Assembly: GCA_947461175.1 (NCBI GenBank)
Contig: CANHIY010000019.1
Location: 1 to 32,700, forward strand
Direction of reading: 5' to 3'
Origin: Bacteriovoracaceae bacterium
Lineage (GTDB): Bacteria; Bdellovibrionota; Bacteriovoracia; Bacteriovoracales; Bacteriovoracaceae
Length of the DNA: 32,700 nucleotides
Part shown: one piece after another, positions 7,784 through 15,475 of the stretch
Layout of the letters: the number at the start of each line of letters is the position of its first letter
Position numbering within the stretch: position 1 is the first letter of the stretch
Position numbers and translations under genes: made by a program
The notes under the pieces: model-generated
Told to the model about the DNA's origin: nothing
Databases searched by the model: none
Seen by the model: only the letters and a program-made list of their open reading frames with translations

Positions 7784-9589
7784 TTACTGGGCCACAAAGG
7801 TCCAGTACTCAGAATCTCCATCTTTAATTCCATGAATGGATTTTTGAGGTTGGCCAGTAGATTTTACATTGCCATTTAATTCAATTTTATAAGTTTTTCC
7901 TGCAACAAGATCGTCATTGGGGTTGATGGTGATTTTTTTATTACTATAGCTCACATTACTTGGAATCAGGATGTATGTTGCATCCTTATTAGCGTCTAAT
8001 GTTTCAAGATATAACCTCACATTTTGATTAGTCACTGTGGTATTATCAAGTTCAATATCAAAATCCATGGTGATGTTTTGGGAGACAGGGAGTGCTCCCC
8101 CTCGGTTTGGTGATCTATTGATAATAATAACTGCATTGTCACAATCAATTTTTAATTTTCCATTACTCTCAATAATCCTATATTTCCCCGTGGAAGAGCA
8201 TTCGGACTTATCAAAGAGCTTATCTAGGTCAATGTGATTTTTTATATCTTCACAAACCACCTTCATGCCTTCCATCCTTTTAAGAATTTTACCAGTAGAG
8301 CATTTGGCATTTGAGGTGAATGAGCATTTTTTGTTCGTACTGTCCCAAGAGGCAGCTACTCCCAAAGAGTTACAAAACTTCTCCTTGGCCGCAGCACTAG
8401 ATTCCCCCACGGCCGCAGTACAGTCAGTGATGGTGTTGGTTGAGTCTCGTGAAATAATGAGAGGGATTTTTTCTGTAATAATGATGTCATCATCACTAGA
8501 TGAATTAAAAGGGTTCCATTTTCGAGCGTCCCTATTTCTTACCCTGAACTTTACCTGCAGATCCACCACATCGTTGGCATTGGTGTCTTGTTGAAGGACT
8601 TCAATCGACTCCGTTTTAAAATCTTTGTACCTCGTATCTGGTTTAATAATTTCCATCATCTCATCAGGTGAGGAGTTTGATGAGGTGACAGGTGGAGGGA
8701 TCACAGGAGTTCTCTTAAATAGGGTTCCAACAACACCTTTGTATTGAGCAGATTTTCCAGAATCCGAGGCGCTATTGGTGGTGTTACCGATCATTAGGGT
8801 GACGTTTTCACTCACTGATCCATTATCATTCGTGGCAGTGATGGTATAAGTTTGAATTAATATATCTAGCGGTATTCCAGAGATAGCACATTTTTCTTCA
8901 TGAAATTCAAGACCTTCGGGAAGTGGAGGAGAGATGGAGCATGTTTTTTTATCAGTGTACTTTTTTAAAGTGGCAGATATTAAGTTGCTTTCTGCGTAAG
9001 TAGGTTCAAATTTTATTTTAGTTGGGGAGATATTTATTTTTTCTCTAACTTTTCCTCGTATTCCTTGTGCTCCATCAAAGCTTAAAGTTGGTCCTCCTAT
9101 GGTACTTTGGACCTGACTTAAACCTTCAACATACAAAGAAAACGTGGACGTGCGTGGGGTCGTGGAATTGCCGTAAGTCACATTCAGAGTGTAAGTTTGA
9201 GGAAGAAAAACGGACTGTGGTGTTCCAGAAATAAGACAAGTTTTGCTATCAATCTGGAGCCCACTAGGAAGATTTGGTGGAGTCAACGTACAATTGGTGA
9301 TAAGGGATTTGGTTTTATTGACTTTAATCCGTACGGTGGAGAGCTTGGTTTCAGCGGAGGGAGTCTTTTGATACTTTCTTCCCGCAACCACATTTCGGCA
9401 GTTTTCTGGGTTTTTTAAATTGATTGCCATAAGTGAGATCGCCTTCTGAATCTCCCCCTTGGAGGTGATGTAGGATTCATTGGACTTTTGCTGGTTTACC
9501 ACATTCATGCTAATGAGCATGACTCCCCCTAGCACTCCCATGCTGATGGACATCTCAAGCATTGATAAACCGTTCTGACTTTTTATCAT
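7784..9589 (-). CDS. Prepilin-like protein with two He_PIG domains and a C-terminal Ig-like domain
   Basis: About 601 residues from ATG 9589, which overlaps the upstream stop as ATGA; an ATG two codons earlier (9595) is possible. A type IV prepilin leader MIKSQNG is followed by LSMLEMSISMGVLGGVM with Glu at +5, so a prepilin peptidase should process it. Two cysteine-bearing He_PIG repeats follow (LPSGLQIDSKTC...ISGTP; LPEGLEFHEEKC...ISGIP), then a Cys module shared with the two adjacent prepilin-like proteins (FCNSLG...WD...C...C). A final Big_5/SbsA-like Ig domain is near the end (SQNITMDFDIEL...GDSEYWTF). It resembles a very large minor pilin or pseudopilin carrying adhesin-like modules, probably exposed at a pilus tip. 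Translationally coupled to the gene upstream. Confidence 0.8.
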   Translation of the reverse strand: MIKSQNGLSMLEMSISMGVLGGVMLISMNVVNQQKSNESYITSKGEIQKAISLMAINLKNPENCRNVVAGRKYQKTPSAETKLSTVRIKVNKTKSLITNCTLTPPNLPSGLQIDSKTCLISGTPQSVFLPQTYTLNVTYGNSTTPRTSTFSLYVEGLSQVQSTIGGPTLSFDGAQGIRGKVREKINISPTKIKFEPTYAESNLISATLKKYTDKKTCSISPPLPEGLEFHEEKCAISGIPLDILIQTYTITATNDNGSVSENVTLMIGNTTNSASDSGKSAQYKGVVGTLFKRTPVIPPPVTSSNSSPDEMMEIIKPDTRYKDFKTESIEVLQQDTNANDVVDLQVKFRVRNRDARKWNPFNSSSDDDIIITEKIPLIISRDSTNTITDCTAAVGESSAAAKEKFCNSLGVAASWDSTNKKCSFTSNAKCSTGKILKRMEGMKVVCEDIKNHIDLDKLFDKSECSSTGKYRIIESNGKLKIDCDNAVIIINRSPNRGGALPVSQNITMDFDIELDNTTVTNQNVRLYLETLDANKDATYILIPSNVSYSNKKITINPNDDLVAGKTYKIELNGNVKSTGQPQKSIHGIKDGDSEYWTFVAQ

Positions 9590-10476
9590 TGGCATTCCAT
9601 CTCAAACTGCTTTGTGGAATTATTCCATACTGTTTTTAGTTTTTTTGGTGAGGCACAAGACACGGGCACAGTGTTTATAAGTGTCTGTACATCACTATCG
9701 TTGGTCACAATTTTTTTACAGTTAATCCTTCCATCTGATCCAATCCCATCTACCATCTCGCCAAAACCACATTCTACATTACTGAACTTACACGTCTGGC
9801 TTACGGGATCCCAGGTTGCAACTTTATTCCCAGTCGTCTCACTGCCAAGAGTTTTACACAAATCGTTTTGAAGATTTGTGACAGCATTTTCTTTGCCGTC
9901 AACACACTCTCGAAAAAGATCAGCGTTGAATCTTGTGTTTAAAAAAATATCTTTTGAAACCTTATAATCCCTTAGCTTTGGATTCATGCAGTAGCCAATC
10001 CTCATGCGCACCAGACCACTGGTGATCCTCCCTTCCACGATCTCCATCTTACAGACATACCAGGTGTCGGTTTTGTCGATGAACTGATTAACAGAAATAA
10101 GGGGGGCCCCCACATAGTAGCCAGGGGTAAAGGCATCATGGGAGAGGTCGCCAGTATTTGGATCACTGCATTTAGATGAGCAGGTGTAGATGGTTGTGAA
10201 GGTGATGGGATTTACTGGAGATGCAACATTATTGAGAATATTTTTCATCGTGGCATTACAGTTGCCGGCCATGTTTAAAATTTTAGTCAGGTGTTGGTGG
10301 TAGAAGGAGAGTTTCTGGTCAAGCTCAGTGGTGCGTTGAGCGGAGCGCTCGTTTTTAAAAAGTTTTGCACTGGTTAAGGCGACACCTGTAAGAATGGCGG
10401 CCCCGATCGTTACCTCAGTTAACGAAAAGCCTCTTTGGCGGAAGAGAATTTGAGTAATGGCCTTAAGAAATGCCAC
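9586..10476 (-). CDS. Prepilin-like minor pilin with C-terminal cysteine module
   Basis: The frame extends to ATG 10506, but GTG at 10476 has AGGAG at ideal spacing (5 bases) and is chosen: 296 residues. A 16-residue leader ending RQRG precedes FSLTEVTIGAAILTGVAL, a class III prepilin motif with Glu at +5. The soluble part has a cysteine after the long helix (AGNCNATM) and a C-terminal Cys module (LCKTLG...WDPVSQTCKF...ECGFGE...INC...MEC) matching both neighbours. It probably incorporates as a minor pilin in a type IV pilus or type II secretion-like filament. It is the first gene of a two-gene operon, overlapping the next by the ATGA pattern. Confidence 0.8.
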   Translation of the reverse strand: MAFLKAITQILFRQRGFSLTEVTIGAAILTGVALTSAKLFKNERSAQRTTELDQKLSFYHQHLTKILNMAGNCNATMKNILNNVASPVNPITFTTIYTCSSKCSDPNTGDLSHDAFTPGYYVGAPLISVNQFIDKTDTWYVCKMEIVEGRITSGLVRMRIGYCMNPKLRDYKVSKDIFLNTRFNADLFRECVDGKENAVTNLQNDLCKTLGSETTGNKVATWDPVSQTCKFSNVECGFGEMVDGIGSDGRINCKKIVTNDSDVQTLINTVPVSCASPKKLKTVWNNSTKQFEMECQ

Positions 10477-10565
10477 AATATCTCCTGATGAACTTTTAAC
10501 TATCATAAACCTTATCGGCAGTTCCCGGAGATTTTTTAAGTAAAAACAGGAGGTTATTTTTTTGA

Positions 10566-10579
10566 GGGGGGGGAGGGGG
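10566..10579 (+). repeat. Poly-G tract between divergent prepilin-like genes
   Basis: Eight G, one A, five G, in the 218-bp gap between the divergent starts at 10476 (-) and 10695 (+). Homopolymer runs of this length are slippage-prone. No coding frame uses it. The rest of the gap shows no other clear element. Confidence 0.8.
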
Positions 10580-10694
10580 ATGCCTTAAATTTGTGGGGTT
10601 TACACGCAGTAGGAGATGAAGAGTTTTTAATGGGTTAGTTTTGGTGTTTTTTAACATTACCCCAAAAACCATTTCATGCGTAAGATATGAGAAT

Positions 10695-11555
10695 ATGAAG
10701 TTTCTTTTAAAAAATTCTTTAGGACTCTCCATGATTCAGGGAATGATCATCGCGGGTCTAGTGGCCGGGTCAGCGCTGGTGACGGCGAGGCTTTTGGTGG
10801 ATCAAAAATTGATTCAGAAGGGGGCCGAAAGTAGGGATCAAGTTGAAGACTTAAACCTGGTTATTTTTAATATTCTCCAAGATAAAGAGTCCTGTTCTAA
10901 AACAATGGAAAAAAATAATCTTAAGGCTTTTTTTAGTGACAACACCTCCTCTGTGGTGAATGACATTTGGAATAAATACAGTGTGGTCTTTAGTGTTGGT
11001 GGACGTTATTTAGCAGAGAATGTGCAGCTGGAGTCCATGGCCCTGGTGACTTCGTCTACACTGGGAGCGGCAAAACTTTATGTCGTGTATGAAATCCTTA
11101 ATGAAGATAAGGGAACCAAGAGGGGAGTGGCGGCCAAAAGACTTAAGAAAATGATTGAATTAAGGGTCCAAAAAAGCCAAAAGGATGGGTCATTTATTTC
11201 CTGCTATGCCTACAAAGAGGGGATCACGGAGGAGATGAACTCCACCGCCTCCGTGGAAACAGGAAGTGAATTTTCCAGGGAGTTTTGTGAAGAGATGAGT
11301 CAGGGAACAGGAAACCAGAAAGCTTTTTTATGGGATGAGGCCAATGGTCTTTGCAGGATAAATTCTGAGTGCCCTGGTCAGAAAATTTTTGTGGGGATTG
11401 ATGCCAGTGGAACCGTTCTCTGTGAAAACATTAGGGACTGGGTGGATTTTAGCACCATTCTGGATTCAACCCCCGTCAATTGCCCAAATGGCCACAAGGT
11501 GGGTTTTAAAATTGATAACACCACTAAAAAAGTAAAGATAGATTGTCATCTCTGA
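10695..11555 (+). CDS. Prepilin-like protein lacking Glu+5, with C-terminal cysteine module
   Basis: The chosen start is ATG 10695; the longer frame from 10641 adds an implausible leader. The 286-residue product begins MKFLLKNSLG, then LSMIQGMIIAGLVAGSALV: a prepilin cleavage site and hydrophobic helix, but with Gln where Glu+5 normally is. Glu+5 is typically missing in tip-type pseudopilins such as GspK. The soluble part has DKESCSKTM after the helix and the shared module (FCEEMS...LWDEANGLC...ECPGQK...LC...NCPNGHK...IDC). It is divergent from the other two prepilin-like genes. A TAAGAT box ends eight bases before the ATG and no strong ribosome site is visible, so the mRNA may be near-leaderless. 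Likely a filament-tip minor pilin (inference). Confidence 0.78.
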   Translation: MKFLLKNSLGLSMIQGMIIAGLVAGSALVTARLLVDQKLIQKGAESRDQVEDLNLVIFNILQDKESCSKTMEKNNLKAFFSDNTSSVVNDIWNKYSVVFSVGGRYLAENVQLESMALVTSSTLGAAKLYVVYEILNEDKGTKRGVAAKRLKKMIELRVQKSQKDGSFISCYAYKEGITEEMNSTASVETGSEFSREFCEEMSQGTGNQKAFLWDEANGLCRINSECPGQKIFVGIDASGTVLCENIRDWVDFSTILDSTPVNCPNGHKVGFKIDNTTKKVKIDCHL

Positions 11556-11598
11556 AGTTTCACCTTGAACTCTTTCCTATCTCAGTTATCCTTTCTCT

Positions 11599-12765
11599 AT
11601 GCGCTTAGAAGTTTTAATCGATAAAAATGCTCCCGTGGTTTACCCCTTGAGTGGCCCCAAGATCATTCTTGGCTCCTCGGAGAAGTGTGATGTGGTGATT
11701 AATGCTCTTGGAATTAGCCGCAAGCATGTTTGTGTTCTCGTTGAAGGGGATCAGTACAGTGTGGTGGATCTTGGGAGCACGAATGGAAGTTTTATTAATG
11801 AAAACAGACTTATTCCTGGTAAGAAAACAGAACTTACCACTTTTTTTCCTTTAAGGCTTGGGAGTAATGTACTCGTAACTCTTATCTCAGAAGAGGATTA
11901 TGAAGTTAAAATGAATCTTCAAGCCCCGAGTTCAAAAGGAAGAAGTGATGATTCCTCAAAAACCAGAGTCATATCCCTAAAGGAGCTTAATAAGGTTAAA
12001 ACTGAGAAGCTCATTAATATCCGAGACGAGAAAAGAGCTGAAAGTCAGGGTAAGGGACAGAAAAAAGTCGTTAAAAAGAAAAAAATTAATATCGTTCCTT
12101 TTTTTGCCATCTCACTTTTAGTGGGGGCCCTTGTCTTTAACCTGACTCAGGTTAAAGAAGAAGAAGAGTCCCAGGAATATGCCAAAGTGGGGCAAATCAT
12201 TAAAAGCTCCGATGACCACAGCTCCATCAAGCCTGCTGTTTCGGTCACTGAGCTTATCCCCAAGGAAGAAATTCCTTCCAGGGATTATTTTTCAAAAATC
12301 CAATATGAAATGAAGTGCACAAGTGATGTGGAAAAACTTTTTTGCACTTATCTTCCTGGAGTTAATCCTCCCAATCAGGGAGTGACTCAAGTGGGGTTAT
12401 CTCTTTATGCTATGGTGGATGGAACTTCATTCATCGAGGCTTCCCGGGAATTGTTTTCAAAAAACACTAAGGAAGATCAGTCCTTTCAGGTAACCGATGA
12501 GCTGATTGCAGACACCGCTGTTTATCTCTACCTCATGAGTGCCCTCAAAAAGGAATTAGACCTCACTGGGCTTTCTGACATAAAGCTCTTCGTGGGGCTC
12601 TATGAAAAAGTAGAAGGTGAAGATCGTTTATTCAGGGCCTTTGCCTTAAGGCCCAAGGTCATCAATGACTTACGCCCAAACCTTGTGGAAAGGAATTTAG
12701 CTTTCCTTAAGAGTAGTGGAGAGTCAGCTTTGAGTGTGACAAAAAATTACTACCACACTTTTTAA
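11599..12765 (+). CDS. FHA-domain protein with single transmembrane helix
   Basis: 388 residues. Residues 1-100 form an N-terminal forkhead-associated domain: ILGSSEKCDVVI, GISRKHV (the conserved S-x-x-H, 40-43) and VVDLGSTNGSFIN. It therefore probably binds a phosphothreonine peptide in the cytoplasm. A Lys-rich stretch (150-162) precedes one transmembrane helix (about 164-183, FFAISLLVGALVF). The ~200-residue C-terminal part would be periplasmic and matches nothing recognised. Serial arrangement after prepilin-like genes (44 bases) may link phospho-signalling to filament assembly, since FHA proteins occur with secretion machines; this is inference. No obvious Shine-Dalgarno precedes the ATG. 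Confidence 0.8.
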   Translation: MRLEVLIDKNAPVVYPLSGPKIILGSSEKCDVVINALGISRKHVCVLVEGDQYSVVDLGSTNGSFINENRLIPGKKTELTTFFPLRLGSNVLVTLISEEDYEVKMNLQAPSSKGRSDDSSKTRVISLKELNKVKTEKLINIRDEKRAESQGKGQKKVVKKKKINIVPFFAISLLVGALVFNLTQVKEEEESQEYAKVGQIIKSSDDHSSIKPAVSVTELIPKEEIPSRDYFSKIQYEMKCTSDVEKLFCTYLPGVNPPNQGVTQVGLSLYAMVDGTSFIEASRELFSKNTKEDQSFQVTDELIADTAVYLYLMSALKKELDLTGLSDIKLFVGLYEKVEGEDRLFRAFALRPKVINDLRPNLVERNLAFLKSSGESALSVTKNYYHTF

Positions 12766-12818
12766 GCCTCAAAATCATCTGATGTTGAAAATGAAAACTG
12801 TGACGAATAAAACTGTCT

Positions 12819-14498
12819 TTAAAGAGTTTTTAAAAACTCAATTAATTCAAATTTTTCTTCCGAGGAATAAATCTCCCTACCCTCTTTCATAAATATCCTC
12901 TCGTCGTGGCCCATATTTGAGAGTCCCTCTTTGGTAGAATCATAAAAATAATCCCTCTCTTTTTTCCACTCCGCTGGGGTTTTCTCTCCCATGGGGTAGC
13001 CAACGCAGTCTTGGTCAAAGTCTCGCTCTTTTCTGAGGGCCTTTCCGGCCCAGTAAGTCTTGGGTCTTTTTGGCCCAGGGGTAAGTAGTGCGCAGAGGTT
13101 AGGAATAGAGTTGTTGTGAAAGTAGGGCCATCTCGCCCAAATGCCATCCAGTGGAGGTGGCACATAACCCTTTTGGGGCTCCACCACAGCTCCTAGGGCC
13201 TTAGAAATTTGGAGCCTATTTAAATCTTCTGAGAATTCTTTCATCCCCAGATACCGGCCCGGGTCTGTGCCCACGTCTTTAACTGGGGTTTGTAGGTGGT
13301 ATTTAACCCTCGTGTTTTGAAGGAGATCTTTTTTGGAGAGTTGATCACTGTCTATCCCACTCCAGCCTTTCTCGTAACTTCCATGACAGCGCTGACAGGA
13401 ATGAACATAGTGTTTCTCCCCCCGCTTGGCCTTCTCTATGTCGATGGCCTCTGTTCCAAAAAAGGCTTCATACCTTGGAGGTTTGGTGGCAAAAACAGCG
13501 GCCGTTAACTCCTCCACGGTTTTTGAGTTTGTTACTAACCATTTTTCTAGTTTTACGAGATCAGTGCCTCTGCCGATTTCATTCCATAAAAAATTTGTGT
13601 GGACCGGGTTCCCTGAAACAATAGAGCCATCAGAGAGCCATCGGTTTTTATACTTAAGGTTCCACCAGACGGCGGGTTTTGAGTCAGAAATCATGGTTTC
13701 TAGTTTGTTTTTTCTGGGAAAACGGAAAGAGGTTTTGGTTTTTGAGGCAAAGGCATCCGCTTCTCTTTTGGATAAAGACAGCGCCACCTGAGCAAGGGAC
13801 GTATCAAGCCCCAAGGCCACGGGGATTTTAGTGCCCACATAATTTAGGCTTTTTTTGGCCTTCACCATCATGATCCTCTCGCCCTCTGTGGTCTGAAGCA
13901 TATTTTTAAAAAGAAAGGAATTTACATAGGGAGAGAGTCTTCTTCCGTGGTCAAAAAAATGATTGGCCCGGGGAAAACGGTTTGTAAGACCCAGGACCTT
14001 AACGCCAAAAAGATCCCCTGAGTGGCAGGCGGCACAACCAAAAGTCATTCCAATTCCCTCTTCATTTTCCATGAAGGTCGCTCCCAGAGGAAATTTTTTT
14101 TGGTGCTCTTTTATCTCTGGAAATGGATTAGGTGTTTCACTTTGGGCCGTGAGGGGGAAGGCATGGAGCCCCAACCACTGAAAAACCTCCTCCATACTTT
14201 TAAAAGGGGAAACCTCTTTTGAAAGGTCAAAAAAGACTTTTCTCACAGGGTCCTGGGGGTCAGACTCAAAAAAATCTCTCAAAGGTTTGTAGGGAATTTT
14301 TAATTCCGTCACACGAACTGGATAGATGAGAGCGTGTTTCCTTCCGTTCATGACGTTTCTTAAGAACTCATCTTCTGGGAGTTCGTAAATATTCTCTCTA
14401 GGGGAGGTGACCTCGAAGCCTTTTGACCAGTTGACAGCGTAGGTGGTTAGGGGAAAGAGGAGTGTAAATATAAAAAGTTTAGACAGGGTGTTTTTCAT
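12819..14498 (-). CDS. Secreted di-heme c-type cytochrome (RoxA/cytochrome c peroxidase-like)
   Basis: 559 residues. The signal peptide (about 1-21, ending TTYA) is followed by two covalent heme sites, GCAACH (C155-H159) and SCQRCH (C368-H372). Conserved PPPLDGIWARWPYFHNNSIPNL (448-467) is split between a Pro-rich turn and a His/Asn segment, typical of the di-heme peroxidase/RoxA-like superfamily. The product is periplasmic or secreted and redox-active. Whether it is a peroxidase, a dioxygenase-like enzyme or an electron carrier cannot be decided from sequence. It is monocistronic. Upstream lies a perfect TTGAT-N4-ATCAA box, suggesting control by an FNR/CRP-type regulator. The ATG at 14498 lacks a strong Shine-Dalgarno. 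Confidence 0.8.
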   Translation of the reverse strand: MKNTLSKLFIFTLLFPLTTYAVNWSKGFEVTSPRENIYELPEDEFLRNVMNGRKHALIYPVRVTELKIPYKPLRDFFESDPQDPVRKVFFDLSKEVSPFKSMEEVFQWLGLHAFPLTAQSETPNPFPEIKEHQKKFPLGATFMENEEGIGMTFGCAACHSGDLFGVKVLGLTNRFPRANHFFDHGRRLSPYVNSFLFKNMLQTTEGERIMMVKAKKSLNYVGTKIPVALGLDTSLAQVALSLSKREADAFASKTKTSFRFPRKNKLETMISDSKPAVWWNLKYKNRWLSDGSIVSGNPVHTNFLWNEIGRGTDLVKLEKWLVTNSKTVEELTAAVFATKPPRYEAFFGTEAIDIEKAKRGEKHYVHSCQRCHGSYEKGWSGIDSDQLSKKDLLQNTRVKYHLQTPVKDVGTDPGRYLGMKEFSEDLNRLQISKALGAVVEPQKGYVPPPLDGIWARWPYFHNNSIPNLCALLTPGPKRPKTYWAGKALRKERDFDQDCVGYPMGEKTPAEWKKERDYFYDSTKEGLSNMGHDERIFMKEGREIYSSEEKFELIEFLKTL

Positions 14499-14542
14499 GA
14501 CGGCATTTTTCTAAAATTGAAAACCAATGGTCAACTTCTCTT

Positions 14543-14579
14543 TTCTAACACCTTGATTGGGATCAAGTGTTAGAAAAAA
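14543..14579. promoter_or_regulatory. FNR-type operator: TTGAT-N4-ATCAA in an extended palindrome
   Basis: The core TTGAT-TGGG-ATCAA (14555-14568) is an exact match to the FNR/ANR consensus. It is embedded in longer arms TTTTCTAACAC (14543-14553) and GTGTTAGAAAA (14569-14579), with one unpaired C at 14554. The centre lies 63 bases upstream of the cytochrome ATG (14498) on one side. On the other it lies about 70 bases upstream of the predicted start of the small RNA, close to the class I FNR position -71.5. Confidence 0.65.
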
Positions 14580-14594
14580 AACTCTTTTGGTCTG

Positions 14595-14624
14595 TTGACG
14601 GGAATAAGTGCTTTCCATGATGAT
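14595..14624 (+). promoter_or_regulatory. Candidate promoter of the intergenic small RNA
   Basis: TTGACG (14595-14600, 5/6) and GATGAT (14619-14624, 4/6) with an 18-bp spacer. Transcription would begin near 14631, exactly at the first stem of the candidate RNA. The -10 is weak, in keeping with an activator-dependent promoter. Confidence 0.4.
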
Positions 14625-14630
14625 GGATAG

Positions 14631-14698
14631 GAAATCATCGGCCATGATTTCACCTCCCAGATTTAGAAGACCCTCGTTTCAAAACGGGGGTTTTTTTT
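14631..14698 (+). ncRNA. Candidate trans-acting small RNA with anti-Shine-Dalgarno linker
   Basis: About 68 nt, on the plus strand between two minus-strand genes. Stem 1 is a perfect 8-bp hairpin GAAATCAT / ATGATTTC (14631-14638 and 14644-14651) with loop CGGCC. A linker containing ACCTCCC (14652-14658) follows, complementary to a Shine-Dalgarno sequence and predicted unpaired. It ends in an intrinsic terminator. Two hairpins with a C-rich single-stranded linker are typical of bacterial base-pairing sRNAs. An overlapping ORF on this strand starts upstream and reads through the terminator, so it does not explain the structure. FNR-box proximity suggests an oxygen-responsive RNA (inference). 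Confidence 0.5.
14671..14698 (+). terminator. Intrinsic terminator of the small RNA
   Basis: CCCTCGTTT (14671-14679) pairs with AAACGGGGG (14682-14690, one T-G wobble), followed by eight T. The T-run is only on the plus-strand 3' side, so it acts on rightward transcription even though both flanking protein genes run leftward. Confidence 0.85.
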
Positions 14699-14751
14699 GT
14701 CTTTTTTCTGGTTTTCACCTAACACACTTGAAATTCGAAATTAAAACTCTA

Positions 14752-15279
14752 TTAACTGGCCCTTTCGAAAAGTTTTATCATCCTTTCAACTTCAGTGATA
14801 AAACGCTCCTGGCTCAAAGGTAGTTCAAAGTAGCCATGGGCCCCGGCCGGTGACTGGGCGTGAAGCCTCGCCTTCTCGGGGGAGATTTTTCTCGCCATGA
14901 GAAGAGTTTTTACGTGAGGAAACTTTTTTCTTACCTGGGTGGAGAGGTTATTTATCACTTTGGGATTTGAGTCATAATTTAACACCAGGATAAGAGGAGT
15001 TTTTGAAGCTAAATTTTCATTTAGTTCTGTGAGTTCTCTGACCAGATAATAATCGTATCCAGCAGGAAATTCTCCAAACGAGAGGTGAAAAAAATCAGAT
15101 TGGAAATCAAATAGAATAATTTTTATGCCCGTTGAAGCGAGTGTATTGACCTGTGGAATAGAAAATTCCAGTGAATCAACTGTTTTAGCGAGGACTTCCT
15201 CGTTATTTTTCTTCTCTTGTTTGAGGTCCTCAATATTAAGAACCACCGTGGTTTTTTCGTCGTAGTTTTTATCAGACAT
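14752..15279 (-). CDS. Pseudo-receiver-like protein of unknown function
   Basis: 175 residues, no signal peptide. A short N-terminal acidic/lysine stretch (1-40) leads into a domain of alternating hydrophobic strands and helices (IKIILFDFQSDFF, PLILVLNYDS, VKTLLMARKIS, GYFELPLSQERFITEVERMI). The order and the final 'F-x-LP-x-S..F...V..MI' element resemble a response-regulator receiver fold. The phospho-acceptor Asp and the usual Lys-Pro are not recognisable, so it would be a degenerate receiver acting by protein contacts. RBS AAGGAC lies 11 bases before the ATG. The assignment rests on pattern only and could be wrong. Divergent from the next gene across 196 bp. Confidence 0.55.
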   Translation of the reverse strand: MSDKNYDEKTTVVLNIEDLKQEKKNNEEVLAKTVDSLEFSIPQVNTLASTGIKIILFDFQSDFFHLSFGEFPAGYDYYLVRELTELNENLASKTPLILVLNYDSNPKVINNLSTQVRKKFPHVKTLLMARKISPEKARLHAQSPAGAHGYFELPLSQERFITEVERMIKLFERAS

Positions 15280-15475
15280 ATTTTTTCATGTCCTTGTGGG
15301 TTTTTAGTGTTTTGTCATGTTCAGTAATCTATCGGCACTAAAAGGGTAAGTCTTAAGAGGATGACTGGACTAGTCGGCAATGGTTTTTTTCTCTAGTGAC
15401 TTAACTTTTTGAAAAAAAGATTTTTGTTAAGAAAAGCATTCCTTCTCCGATGAGTAACTCAAAATAAGGTGGTGT

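Noticed and set aside
10496-10732. 78-codon minus-strand frame spanning the gap between the divergent prepilin-like genes
   Set aside because: It covers the G-tract as poly-Pro, overlaps both real gene starts and has no family resemblance.
12824-12839. Perfect 16-bp palindrome GAGTTTTTAAAAACTC
   Set aside because: It lies in the last codons of the cytochrome gene and is AT-rich; no T-run follows to make a terminator and no regulatory position is evident.
14608-14823. 71-codon plus-strand frame over the sRNA candidate
   Set aside because: It would read through a strong intrinsic terminator and into the opposite-strand gene; its composition is not protein-like.
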